From positions 474,467-538,466 of the forward strand of contig VXAY01006800.1 in NCBI GenBank assembly GCA_013399855.1: a DNA stretch of 64,000 nt, written 5' to 3'. The notes under the pieces were generated by a model. That model searched no databases and was not told the DNA's origin. It saw nothing but the letters and a program-made list of their open reading frames with translations. Positions 49,901-63,000 of this stretch are shown here, piece by piece. A program made the translations under genes and the position numbers. How positions within the stretch are numbered: position 1 is the stretch's first letter; every line of letters begins with the position of its first letter. Source of the stretch: Oxyruncus cristatus (Eukaryota > Chordata > Aves > Passeriformes > Cotingidae).

Positions 49901-52230
49901 TCATGTACACAAAGTAAAAGAAACAAAAGAAAGCAGAAATCATGAATATAAAATACTGCATTTACTTTCTTCCTCTTTTGAAACCACTTTTCAGTCAGAT
50001 GATGGTGATAATCCTTTATCATACAAGAGAGCCATAGCTTTGCTAGTAGGAATAGTTGGACAGAAAAGGGAGAAAAAGTAGGCAGAGATCTGAAACCACA
50101 AAAACATTTGAAGGGAGCTATAAAATATGGAAGAGGGAAAAACACTGGAAGGCCGAAAAAGACTAAGACACATAATTAATTAGTAATGCACTATGACATG
50201 AAAAGATCTTGGGTTTTAAAAGACAGTGGTAGGTCCATGAAGTTGGGTTTGTGTGCTTACTAGGCATATTTTGGGGTGATAAAGAACTTGCCTATAGGAT
50301 ATATTTGTGTGGATGTGGGGTGTTTCTTGGAAGAGGGAAGTTTCCTTCCTTTAAAATATTTTGCTCCTTCAGTCTTGGATCTAATGAGAACCAAATGGTT
50401 CCTGGATGTAATTATTCCATAAGATCTGTTGAACAGACATTAGAACTTTCACCTGCTGTAATCTTAGCTCAAATACAGTTTGCAAGGAACAGGAAGAGCG
50501 CAGTGTCCTAAAGCCTTCTGGAATAAAATCTTTCAATTTATAGATAATAAATCATTTAAAGCTGAAAACCACACTTATGTAACACGTCATTGAGCCTTTT
50601 TAAAAACATTTTCTCTTGGTCTACCACATGTAAAAATAGAGTTGAATAAAAATGATTTGCCTTGTTGATAATAAGAGTAAAAGCACCAGTAGCAGGGTAA
50701 TAATATATGATTTCAGAAAAATCCTCTTTATGTTCTTTAAAATACTTCCCATCACTCAGACAATGGAAAGCTGTGTCTTTTGTTCATTATACTGGAGGAA
50801 AGAAATATTAAAGAAGAAAACCTTCTATATTTTTAAAGGATAGATTTATTTGCTAATATGGATAAAAGACTTTGTGCTTGAGGGACAACGGAGGAACTGT
50901 GCTGCCATAGTTAAAGGTGCTAACATTTTACTCATTGGGAAATACTACTTTAGATATCCCAAGATGAAACCATAATATTATAATTGAACACAGGGGGCCA
51001 CAACAAATATATCAGGGGATAGAGAATACTCTCTTTTTGTTTTCTTTTTTTTTTCTTTCCTTTTTCTTGTCAAGGGGCTGCTCTTGATTCTCCTCTTATT
51101 CTGCTCTTAATTCTTCTTCCAGAGTCCAGACTAGCTTTTCAGAAGTTGTGTTCACAGCCAGACTCACCTTTCCAGAAAAGGCTGGGACAAGGGATTTTTA
51201 ATTGCAAAATTGTAAGTGCCAAGGAAAAAGAGAGAGCTGGTAAATCAGTTACAACTGTGAAAGAGACACAAAGGAAAAGGTTGCCTCTTCCAAGAATCAA
51301 AGAAAAAGTGTGCCTCTCCCAAGAATGACACAAATTGCTTTGATGGAAGTGTCTGCAACAGTGAAAGATTCTTACCTGTAAGTGGTTTCCCTATAAAAGC
51401 ACTTATATTTGAAAAAAAAAAAAATCTCTGAAAAATAAAGAACTATTACAGAAAAGAGAAGGAATCATATTATGAGAAATTAAAAAGAAGGAAAGACTGT
51501 TAAGAAGCATCTCTGAGGAAAACCTTTCCTCTACTATCTCATGTTGCAGCCAAGTTGCTTGACAGAATTTCGTGTGCTTTCTTTTACAGAAAGTTTATGT
51601 ATATGAAAATATCTCTCTAGATCCTTAATTACAACCCATGCATCAGAGATTCTCTTATGCCTTGTGAATACATTGAGAACAAAGTCAAACGATGCATTCA
51701 AATTATCTTACACAGATTTCTGGTCTTTACAATGAAAAGATCATATTGCCAACCAAAAATAAGTACCAGAAAAAAACTTTCAGCAAGGATATCTTGCTGC
51801 ATACACCTCTAGGGTGAACTCTGGGTTGTTGTGGTATCATAACAGTGTTGAAGAGCCAAAGTGTTGCTCAGGCATTTCTCAGATCGTACATCTCCCACAG
51901 AACTTGCTTCAGAAATTTAAGAAATCGTCAGGGTTATTTTTTCCATGTCAGGGCATAATGAGGTTTGTTACTCAGCCAAGACTTTTAGGAAATGAGACCG
52001 AAAAGCAATGAGCCATTCTTAAGACACCAGGCACATGGGCAATGCTCATTAGAATGAAGTCAGACCTTTTCCTCGTAGATTCAAGGTACATAAGAGATCA
52101 AACCAACATCCTCGTTCAGCTGCCTTCCTTCTGACAGCTCTCAAGCTGCTTCATCATGCACTAAATCTAACATTAATTGAGTGTATTTCCATGCAAGAAT
52201 GCTAATTAAAACAATGTACCTATCACATAC
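43946..52230. other. AT-rich non-coding stretch, no gene recognised
   Basis: About 8 kb of unique AT-rich sequence. It includes a moderately GC-rich piece at 45340-45520 and a pyrimidine-rich run at about 51030-51070. An inverted repeat lies at 45858-45876 (8-bp arms, 3-base loop). The segment at 52040-52330 has higher complexity, with ATTAATTGAG and GCTAATTAAA words, and looks like a possible conserved element. No coding exon is recognised. Confidence 0.6.
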
Positions 52231-52255
52231 TCTTGCTGCCGGGGAGGCAGCAAGA
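52231..52255. repeat. Perfect 10-bp inverted repeat, 5-base loop
   Basis: TCTTGCTGCC and GGCAGCAAGA are exact reverse complements around GGGGA. It sits in the higher-complexity segment with homeodomain-like words. No precursor-length hairpin extends beyond it, so a microRNA is not supported. Confidence 0.85.
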
Positions 52256-55200
52256 ACACAAGAGACAGCTGCTGTTCCACGTCAGAGTATGGGAGGATAA
52301 GAGGTAATTGACCCTACAGTTGTTGGGTTAATTCACAAAGGGAAACCTCTTGCACAACTGCTGTTTCCTCTGCTCTTGCATAAAAAACAATATCAGAAGC
52401 ATTCTCTTTATATAAGCTATTAGTATACAGTCATGAAGACTAATTACTCAAGCAAGGAGTTCCATAGGCGCAGGAAATAAGGAAGTGTTGTGCTCATATG
52501 TTTCTGCTGCATGCCTGACTGACTTCAGAGTCAAAGAAAGCACAAGGTTCCATTTGACACTTTTCCTGTGTCTGGGACCTGCTTAAAAAATCTTACCATG
52601 TGGGAGAGGCATGAACTTGAACATCTCCTTTTTGCCCCCATTAGGCATAACACAGAGTTTCACTTGCTGTAGCCGGTAATCCTTTTTCAAAAAACAGGTA
52701 GAAGCTGAATTATAGTTGATACTTCTGCTCCCCTGCTGAATTCCTTTAACAAAGTATTTGTTTCACTGGGAGGGGAAAGGAAGTGCAAAATTAGGAATAC
52801 ACACGGACAGGCACACTCACAACAAAAGCCTCATGTTGCAATAGTGAAATTAAAAACCCCACCTGCAGTGGCAGATAAGATAATTTTCTTTACATACATG
52901 AGACTGTTGACTTTATTCCAAGGTGGTTTTGTCTGTAATAAGCAAACCCACAAAATCCTGCAGGAACTCACAAAAATCTCACTTGTATTCAGTACATGGA
53001 AGAAACCATGTAGGTCTTAATATGATGGTTGAGTGGCTTTTAACATCCATTATTCCTTAACTGAGGAAGAAATGTTGTTACACCCCTCAAAGATTACTTC
53101 CAAGAAGCACGAGATGATTTTTAATTACTGGTTGTGTATCTGTTGAAGAGAGCCTAAGCCACACCATTTGGATTCAAGCATGAATCTGAACTCCCTGAAG
53201 GTGCTCATGCCTGAGGGTTTGGGTTGATTTGTTATAGAGATAAAACGACCACCTACGTGTATTTATCTAGATCCCAGTCTAAAGTTATGCTTATAAGTGG
53301 GCAGAGTTTTGGGTTAAGATTTAAAGAAAACAAAACAAAACAAAAGTCTTGATCAACTCAAAGCTATATTTTTAAAATACTTTTTATTTTGCTTAAGAGA
53401 AAAACTCATAGGAGTTTCTGGAATGTAGGCAGGGGTTGTTTAACAGAAGAGTTGAGCCCAGCCCTTTGGATGAAAATCTCAACCAATGCTTGCTAAAAGA
53501 AAGGATATTTTCCCTTTTTCTCTTAAATGAAAAAAAAAAAAAAAAACCCAAACCTGAACTTCCTCATAACCCCTAGTTATAGGACTACATCCCAAAAGAA
53601 CTTATCATCTAACCCTGCCCACCAGCATCTCTTGCCTCTGCTGTACCCTGAAGAGGCAAGAATGGATTTTCATGAAAAGAATTCTTAAAAAACTCTGGCT
53701 TACACATGCAAATATTCACAGCTGATCAGTAGTGTGTTTTGTCTGAACACTGGATACCTTCTGGAATACCTGAAGCTAATTTAGTTCAGTAATCAAGTAA
53801 TTGGCAAGGAACATAAATTAGATTAATAGAGTTCTGTTCAGACATATCCAAAATATATGCTCAACGATACAAATTCATGCAACAATTACTGGCTTCATTG
53901 TTCTGCAAAAGGTAGTTTACACTCTTATGTTGGAGCATGAAGGGGAAAGCATATTGGTTATATGATCCAATGTATCAGTAATGCTGTCTGCAGCTGGTCA
54001 TTCTTCAGCTGCTGTTGGAGCACTTGACTCCTAATTGGGCAGTTGCCTCTCACAACTGAGTAATTTACCCACAGTGAGTAAGAGCCGAATATTTTCCATG
54101 TTAGCCCAAAGGCTGGTAGTTTAGATAGGAAGGAAAAAAATTGGATTAGGCACTGCATTTTTTAATTTCCATGGCTCCCATAATTTGACTGAAGATTCAT
54201 GGCATTAAACTGTATTTCACTCCTTCTCTTGAAAGCATCGGATCTCAGATTTACAAGAAATTTCAGCTTTGATCTTCCTAAAATGCCTGTTTACTTCTGA
54301 TTTATTTAAAATTTTGGATTTGTAGTGTAGAAGCAGAGTCATTACAATCTAGTACATGCTAGAATTTTATCATCCTTATTTTATGCCGATTTTTTACTAT
54401 GTTTGAGGTTCAAAAATAAGTTAATATTTATTGCTGCTGGGCACCTTGATACGTTATATACTTACACGGAGGAAGACTAAAGTTGCTTAGCAAGGTATGA
54501 CTGAATTGCTCTTAGACTAAACTTGAGCCTGAACCCTTGTGTTTTTATGATAGAACCCAGAAATGCTGACTTATTCTTGAGTGCCCTGTGATAGAAACAC
54601 AAAGGAACAAGAGGTTTCTGGTAAACAAAGGGAAGAAATGAATCAACCCACTTTGGGTAGATTTTCAGTCTCATTACTGCTAAACACAAGAGTATTTCGG
54701 AGCAGAAAATGTCCAAGGCTGTGTTAACACGTGCGTTACTTATTCCTGACTTTCATAATAGCTGCAGCAAGTGAAAACAATTTTAAGGCATCTGTAACCT
54801 TACCTACGAAAGTAGTCTGGCATATAAATACTGAGAGATTAGGCATGTTAAAGCCACCTAGTTTACAGTATTTTGCAATTGCATTAATTGCCCCTTGGAT
54901 GGATCAGAGAGAGAGCGACTTGCATCTGTATTCCAAAGGAAAAGAAAACACAAGGGAAAGAGGAGATTCAGTCTTGGCACGAATATATCAGCCCATAAAG
55001 TGATATGAAACAGGACAATATGTCACTATAGCTTCAAAGTACAAGCAAACAATAAGCAATTCAAATGGATATTCAGACAGCGAAGGGGAGGGGGCAGTAA
55101 AGATGTTCTGCTCATGGGAAGAGAAAGACTTCAGAGATCTATGTCTTTGAGAAACAGCTGTGTGGTCTGATTTCATCTCTCATTCAAAACAGAAATGGAA

Positions 55201-55496
55201 GTTTTCCTCAGTACGTGGAGAAAAAGTCATCCAGAGAACTATGTTTTATGACATCCCAAAATTAGATAGCACGTTATATGCTAGCAGAGACGCTCAGTGA
55301 TTTGTCATGGAGTTCTCTGCCACTTTGAAGCAACTACATGAATCACTCTTTACTCTTGGGACAGTTTGCCAACTGTCCTTTATGGCTTAATATTAAAAAC
55401 TTGATGGAAAACACAACATTTGCAGCTGAGGATAACCCTTTTCAATGCAGTAGTGCTCTCCTCCTCTTTTTTGAGAATATCTCTGCCTGAAACACA
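52256..55496. other. AT-rich non-coding stretch, no gene recognised
   Basis: Unique sequence with an A run at 53530-53546 and a CAAAA-rich patch near 53325-53346. Nothing else recognised. Confidence 0.65.
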
Positions 55497-55563
55497 GTTG
55501 GTTACTCCCTGCTGTAGTTGGTTACTCCCTGCTGTTGTTGGTTACTCCCTCCTGTAGTTGGTA
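55497..55563. repeat. 20-bp tandem repeat, 3.3 copies
   Basis: Units GTTGGTTACTCCCTGCTGTA (55497-55516), a copy with one change (55517-55536), a copy with one change (55537-55556) and a partial fourth unit (GTTGGTA). The near identity indicates a young minisatellite. Confidence 0.95.
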
Positions 55564-55851
55564 TTGGGAGACTAATCTGTTAGGACCACAAAGACTTGCT
55601 GACAATTACTTCTCAGCCTAAGACACATGAGTTTCTCATTCACATCTACCTTATGTCTCAGAGCCTGTATCAAAGCAGTGAAACACATATAAAACAAAAA
55701 GATTCCCAGGATGGGATCTGTGAGCCAAAAGAAACTTCTAGAAAAAAGTGAATCTACATTTGGAAAAAATTAGAGTAAAGACCAGACAGCCTGAAGGTAG
55801 AATTATTAAATCTGAGCAAATCCTGACATCGCTATAACTGCTTTAACCTGT
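55564..55851. other. Non-coding spacer
   Basis: Unique AT-rich sequence, nothing recognised. Confidence 0.7.
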
Positions 55852-55969
55852 TAAAAAAACAAAACAAAACAAAAACAACAAACAAACAAACAAACAAACA
55901 AAAACCAAACAAAAACAAACAAACAAAAAAAACACCCAAAACCAAACCAGACCAAACCAACAAACAAAT
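55852..55969. repeat. CAAA/CCAAA low-complexity repeat
   Basis: About 118 bases of imperfect AAAC, CAAA and ACCAA units, almost free of G and T on the plus strand. It is compositionally the reverse complement of the tract at 43847-43945 and similar to 41344-41380. Confidence 0.95.
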
Positions 55970-56982
55970 CGTCTGGCTAATTAAGAACATAGATTTTTCT
56001 TCCCAGTTAATTAACAGAAAAGTATTTAAGGTGACTTAAAAATCTTCAAATGACTGCTTAGGTTGAGACAATAGTAATAGGAGAATCAAAAGTTTGGTGG
56101 AAAGGAGAAGGTCTGTGGAATAGGTCATCAAGCCCATGTAGGGATGGCAGCAGTTCTCACATCCATGTTCTCAGTCTCTAGAGAACCTCTCTGGGACATG
56201 GTGGACCAAGGTTCAGAACCCTTTTCCTCCCAGTTCACAACTGGCAATGAATTTTATGTCTCTTACATTTCAGATTTTTGTCCAAGAAACTTCATTATAT
56301 GCCTTCTCACAAACTATTTGAGTAGTGAATAGCCCAGAAAGAGGAAGAAGATTCTACTGTCTAAGAGTTAAATGCTCAGGATGGGTGTCGTTGAAGCTCC
56401 AATTAGGTGGAGATGTGTTTGGATCATTGTTTCTAGTATTTTGGTTGAATACATGTGAATGTAACCAAGCTGTTCTTTCTATATAAAATGACTGGAAAAG
56501 AGCACAAAATAATTCTGAAGTATTTTTACTACCACTCCAATTTTATAGTGTTTATTTGTGGTTTCACCACCAAACCGAAACATCAGCTACTCAGAAACCT
56601 CGGTGTTTTTTGATAGTTTAACCAGAACTGTTGATCTTAAGAAAAAAAGTTTTGTCTTAATAAGACCACACCTGTAGGTATGAAGGACTTTGTCTACAGT
56701 TATTTATCTGTCAGCAGCCTACATAGATTATATGACTGCCAAGGTGGATGTCATAAATGCTTAAATGTTTTTTCTTGGCTGCAGATATCAGTATACTTCA
56801 GTTACTTAAACTGAGATTATTTTAAATACTTTTTTAAAAAAGATTATTTATTTATTTAATTCCTATAAAAGAGGGCCTATGCTTCAAAGGCTATTTTTTT
56901 GAACTACTGATTTTAAGAAATAATTGAAATAAGACATGATTTGTGAAAACAGGCCTATTCATTCATTGTTTTTAAAAGCACA
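55970..56982. other. AT-rich non-coding stretch
   Basis: No gene or named repeat recognised. Confidence 0.65.
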
Positions 56983-57001
56983 TTTGCCACAAGGTGGCAA
57001 A
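56983..57001. promoter_or_regulatory. Palindromic CTCF-like site, TTTGCCAC-AAG-GTGGCAAA
   Basis: Perfect 8-base arms around AAG. The centre, CCACAAGGTGGC, resembles the CTCF core but mismatches it at several positions outside CCA, AG and GGC. A palindromic protein site of another class is equally possible. Confidence 0.3.
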
Positions 57002-60000
57002 CTATATCTGCAGGTTAAAATTGAAAAAAAGATTGGGAAGGTGTCAAGATAACTCAAAAAAAAATCCTTTATTTCCTGTTCTCAAAGAGAAAACAGTATC
57101 ATACACCTGGTGTACCACTACTATGTGTGGAGGAGGAGGAAATTTTGCTCTTATGAAGCAAGAGAGCATGCAGAGGGGGATAGAGGTAGGTGTTCATCAT
57201 GTTACTGCTTTCATCACTTAACTCACAGACTGGGCATTTAAATAAACCTTCCAGATCTTCCTGAGGCAATACTTTAATTTATCAGAAAAAAAGTGTGAGT
57301 CTATGGAAGCAGCTTCTATACTCGTGAATAATAATTAACATAGCTATAGAGCTTAGCTTGGTGGAACTAAGTTTTGCACTGGGGTCAAAACTTTTTCTAC
57401 CTGATAGGGCATTTTGAATGATTTTCTGTGGCGGTTGGACTTGTTTCACATACAAAAGCACAGAGAGAATATTTGTAAAAAATCTATTTTAAAAGACACA
57501 GACAAACAAAAGAGAATTCCATAGCTAGATGGAATTTTTGTATGTGCATTAAACAGAATAGGCACAAGGTAGATGGTACTATTATTAGAATATCAAGGAG
57601 AAAAAAAACAACAAACAAAGCAACAACAAAAAGCAAACTTCTTGTCTTTAACAAAAGACTTTTACAGTAACAATGAATGTTTAATAAGTGTAGAGTTTCT
57701 TCTGGAGAAATCTGTAAAAAAACTCTGGACAGATTTCATTTCTGACTTTTATTGCTTCATTGCATCTGCATTAAGTAGTATTCTAGTGCTTGATGAGTTT
57801 CTGATTGTAACCATCTAGATCAACTCATGCAACTGTAAATAGCAATGCAGATGAGCCAGTGTTCTGAAACAAAGAACAAGTGCAGTTTGAAGAAAACTTT
57901 TCGGTATTTTATCAAGGTATAACTTAAAATTCCTGAAGTAACCTGTTAGGGGCTTAAAGAAAACAAGTCAATCCAAAACAAAACAAAAAAAAAAAGGCAG
58001 CAAATTTCAGTACTTGTGGGATGGCAATGCTTCCTGGTAGGATTGTGAGGACATTATTAAGGAAAAATAGAATATGAGTGGAAAGAAAGAAACTGTCTTT
58101 TTGAGCCTAAGTTTTAGGTGAGGGTCTTACAGTACCTATTCAGAGGTGCTGAAGGAAAAGACTGAGATGATTACTCCTTCCCCTCCTGAGAGTCCGCATT
58201 TAGTTTTTTTCCTATCAGATCCTGTCACATTACGTGCTAATGCTTTTTAAGCTATCCAAAGTGAACACTTAAGGGAGCAAAGCCTGCAGGAATTATGTTA
58301 GGCTTCCTTCTCAATATGGAGTTAAGTGACAGACCTGCTCTAATGGTTCTACAAATGATCCATGCAGAAGGAGTCTTTAAATAGTTGTTGACAGTTAGTG
58401 GATCTTTCCTTCTCATTTTTGAGGCATTCCAGTGCTAATGGAAAAAACAGGAGAAAGAAAAAAATGCTCATCTGTATCCATTCCACTGAGACTCTTTCTT
58501 TATCTGCCATGTCAAATCTTCATGAAATGTACAAACCCTCACTGATGCTAAGGAGTTAATGTCTAGGATGAAATCCAGCTTTGGGTCTCCCAGACTTTGC
58601 ACTTAAAACAAGTCTGGAAACTTAAAAATAATTAACTTAGCAGTGGATTAGTGTCATTGTGCTGTCGATAAAGATTCACAGTCCTACTTGGAAAGACAAG
58701 TTTGCTTTCCTATAGAAATGCGCTTTTTGTAAGGAAAACGTTACCCTGTGACACAGATTTTCAGCTTGAAGTACCTAGAACTCTTGTCTCTGCCTCTGGA
58801 GTTTGGTGGTTAAAAAAAAAATCAGTGTCGTAATAGCTGACAGATATGGAGTTATTGTTCTAAACAGCTGTGTGACACATCTGCAAACAAGGACAGCTGA
58901 GCCTTTGCAGGAATCCTTCACTACTGATGAGTAACTCAGTGGTGCCAGCAGGCAAGGATTGCTATGATAGACTGTAATCACAATAAAGTTAATAAAATCT
59001 GAAACCCAGCAACTCTCTTGCTCAAGGAGATCAGTAAGGCATGGACACAGAGCATGGAGCACATGGCTGGGGTGTTATTTTATCTATAAATAAAATGTTA
59101 GTACCTATGTTAGGCATATTAAATGAAATGTAAATACCTATGGTAGTGGAAATGCAATGCCCCAGACAAATGCAGATGAAGTTTTCCACTTGCAGGTGTC
59201 ATTAGACTTACATAATCAATGATGTGACCTGACTCTAGATTCAGGAGGTTCAGCTTGTGATATAGGTGTGGATACCACTAGGCAGAGTCTGTTGCCATTA
59301 ACCTGTGAGAGAGCACACAGTACAATAACTTGTGCATAATAGGAAGGCGTAAATAAAGAAGTGAGATTTTTATGCTAATAGTAAGTTAATAATCAATTAT
59401 TCAGATGAAAAACACCATCAGGAAAAGGTATAAAATGTGAGGAAAAGAGGTAGATTCAGATGATGATCTGCAATACTAAGGATCAGTTTACTTCAAAGAA
59501 CGGCAGAACTTCACACTTCTGCGCTTCCCTGGTGTCAATATGGGCAGCAGACACTCCTCAGGTGACTGTACTGCTGTTTGTGAGTACATCCTATGCTATA
59601 TCCTGCCACACATCATCACCTATCTCAAGGCAAGATGTAGTTTTTCCATACAATGTGTTTGTTCTAGCCTATGCCTAAACACACTAGCTAAATAATAATT
59701 GTGGGTGCCTGTAAGTTCTGTGCCTGATTTTGCTCTCAAATCTCCACACTTGACAAAAGAAGTCAAACTGAAACTGATACAAAGATCTGAGATCTACAAA
59801 AGAGATTTGGAGGTTAAGACATATATAAAAAAATGACTACAGTCTTCATCAAGTTAAAAAGACAGACAGATGTTTGGAATCCTGTCTTCTTCTAAGTCTT
59901 CAGTTTCCTTTAGTGTTAGCTACTGTCTATTTATTATTTTTTTTTGCTGCATGTATATGTTTTCAGAGAGATTAGGTTGCATCTTGTCAATTCTATTTCT

Positions 60001-63000
60001 CCCTGATTGCAATCAGAGAGATTTTCTTGGGCAGCATGTGAAGTTTCCCTTTTTGTGCAAATTTAAATTACTGTTTAAATATAACTCTGCTGATTGCATT
60101 GTTTTCATGAAATTATTTAATTAAGACCCTTCTCCCACACCTCCCAGTCACATCATGTTCATTAGTTTGCTCTGCATCTACCCAATTAATGTATAAAGGC
60201 TAATATGGACGAACATCCGTGTGACTGACAGTGAGATTCAAATTGCAGTTATAAAATGTTTGATTTTCCACCTTGTTTTAAATGTTTTTGTCATCTTCAA
60301 ATGTTGTTGTTACCAGAAAGCATCAAGCTGAGGCTTCAAAATTTTTAAGAGTTATTCTTTCATTTCAGCTGATTTGCTCATGCCAAATAACTGTCCCAGA
60401 GCAAGTACATGTTGAAAGAGGAGAATGTGTGCTGGGAGGAAGATCTACCTCGTGTTCAGTTCATTGTGGGCAGAGACCCATCAATCAGGCACAGCCCTTG
60501 AGAAACCCCTCAAAGCAGATAAACTAAGTACCAGACACACCCAAGACCTGTACTTCCAGCACAGAATTTATTTTCCTACATAATTAAAATAATGTACATA
60601 TCTGTTAAAAAAAAAAAAAAAAGAGTTCAGAGTTGTGTGTTAAGTTTCTAACACTGAGAGAATGGGAAATGTGATTTTGATCTTGTGTTGATTTACAGGC
60701 AAGAATTTTGCATGGAGACTTGCTAAATTCAAGTGCGAAGGTCAAACAGCAGGATGCATTCATATTTTCTGTTTATAGCTGCAATTCAGCCAAGAAATAT
60801 GTCTATTAGAGCATATATTGTATAATGTCTAGTATAAAACAGTCCAGCTGAGCCAAGTTATTAGAATATTTTTTTTCTATTACTATTCTTTGTTTTTCTG
60901 TACATTAATTTTTCCTCTCCATCTAGAACACGGATGTACTATTAGTTCTGCATCCATAACAATAACAATATTCCATTCTCACAGACTGCTCTCCCTCGTT
61001 AGACCTACACAGAACAACTTAGAGAAGGTACCACTATTGACGTCCTGTTTGAATGGATGAAGAACTTTGGCATTACAGATCTCTTCAGAAATGCATCTTA
61101 TACATGTGGACTCATGTTCCTTTCTGCTCTTCACGACTGGTCTGCCCAGTGCATTGATAAAATCTGTAGAAGAAAGTATCAGCTTTAATTACAGCAACTG
61201 GTACAGCTGGGGGGGAAATATTCAATAGTTTAGAGAAATCTTTCTTTAGGTTGACAGTGAATAACCTGACTGAATAAATCTAATGTTTGTTTAGAGAAAA
61301 TTTGTTTTACTTTTAGCTGAATTTACATAACAGGAGTATAATTTATTGTAAATTCTGTAACCACAATCTCAGAAAAAATCAGAGCCTGGAATAAAGTATA
61401 AGTTAATGCACATGTAGACATATTCTAAAATATCTTCAGGCATTTAGGTCCTGAATAATATTTAATGTCTGTGAAATATGGGTACCCAAGTCCTATTTTC
61501 AGAACTAGCTGAGATCACTTAGGTTATTTTACTGGTAATATATAGAACTTTGAGTTATTTCCATATGCTCAAAGGCTGAATTTGATCCTTCACCTCAAAA
61601 CTACTTGGATTTTTTTTCTTGGGGATGATTTTTAGGGAATAAGTGATTAATAAATCAAGATGCTAAGTACTACCAGCTCCTACAAAGGTTAGAAGTGCCT
61701 CAGTGCTGTACCTCCTAGCAGAGAGTGTCAATTATTCCACTTCTAAGCTTCTGCTTTATTTCTGTGTTTTAAACAATACTAGACTTTTATTGCTTTTGGC
61801 GAGCAGTGAACATGTCTTTGATATAACACAGCCCATAATTTTGCACACAAAAGGGATTTTGACACGAAAATTGTAATATCTTTGGATCAGTCCTCAGGAA
61901 AAACAGAGGAGTATTAGGCTTTTATTTTTTGTTTTCTCTACCAATTATATATCTAAATTCTTCCATGAAGGATGTCCTGACAGAATAAATAAAAAAGATT
62001 CATACCCTGAACAGTGGTAGAAGATTATAAAATACCTCAGTAACAGAGTTTAAAACCACAAAACTATTTTCTTTGTTAACAATTGATTCCCTTGTTTTCC
62101 CCTTCATTTACAAAATGATGATCTTGAAGAAACAGACTTTTTTGAGACATGTGGAAAAAAAAATAAAATCCTCTTAAAAATTCTGCTGAGCCAGCTCCTA
62201 AAAAGGTTCAAGCACTCACGGGTCTGAACTGTGGCCCAAGATGCATTGTTCTGTGGCTAAGATCTCATGATCCAATTAGAGTTTAGGAGCATTTTAAATA
62301 ATATTTTCAGTTAACGTAGCAGACAAGATAATAGGATGATGCATGGAAAAAAAATTGGTTGAAAATGTGTTGATTTAACACTTAGTTAACTGTTTTATTG
62401 AAACATGTCTTAGTATCTTTCTACTTTATTAGATAAAAACAGTTTTACTATAACAGAGACTCCAATAATTCCATTGCTCCAGAGTTAGTCTTATAAATAA
62501 GATCAGAAATCCATTATGTTAATTACAATATAATCAATATAAATAGAGAGAACTCTTGCCCTAATAAGTTTAAAACAGGAGATGAAAGAAATATTTTGAT
62601 GCAATATTGAAGAATATGTGATTTGATGTTCAGACAAACCATGGAGAACTTACCTTGCATTTGTATTCATGATTAGGCACTGGACCTAAGTGGTATTTTA
62701 AGTGTCTATATCAGGGACAAGCTGTTGGTGACTTCAGTTAGGGACAGATCTGCCCTTCAGCATATTTGTGATTCCAAATGAAACGAAAGGACATCATTGT
62801 GTAGAGAGAAACTGTGAAGCCTTTACTATTTAATACACTTCAGAAAAATTTGTTTCTATGCCTTCCCACAAACTAGATGAATGAAATGAGGGGGAAAACT
62901 AAATTGCAGAAAAGGCAGCCCTGCTTCTGAATAGAGACACAGGTCACCCCTCAGCAGGACTGTTGTAGGTTGTGTTTTATGGAATGACCCTCGTGTTGAT

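Noticed and set aside
52231..52255. Hairpin considered as a microRNA precursor
   Set aside because: Only 10 pairs with a 5-base loop. Pairing does not extend to the roughly 25-30 pairs a precursor needs.
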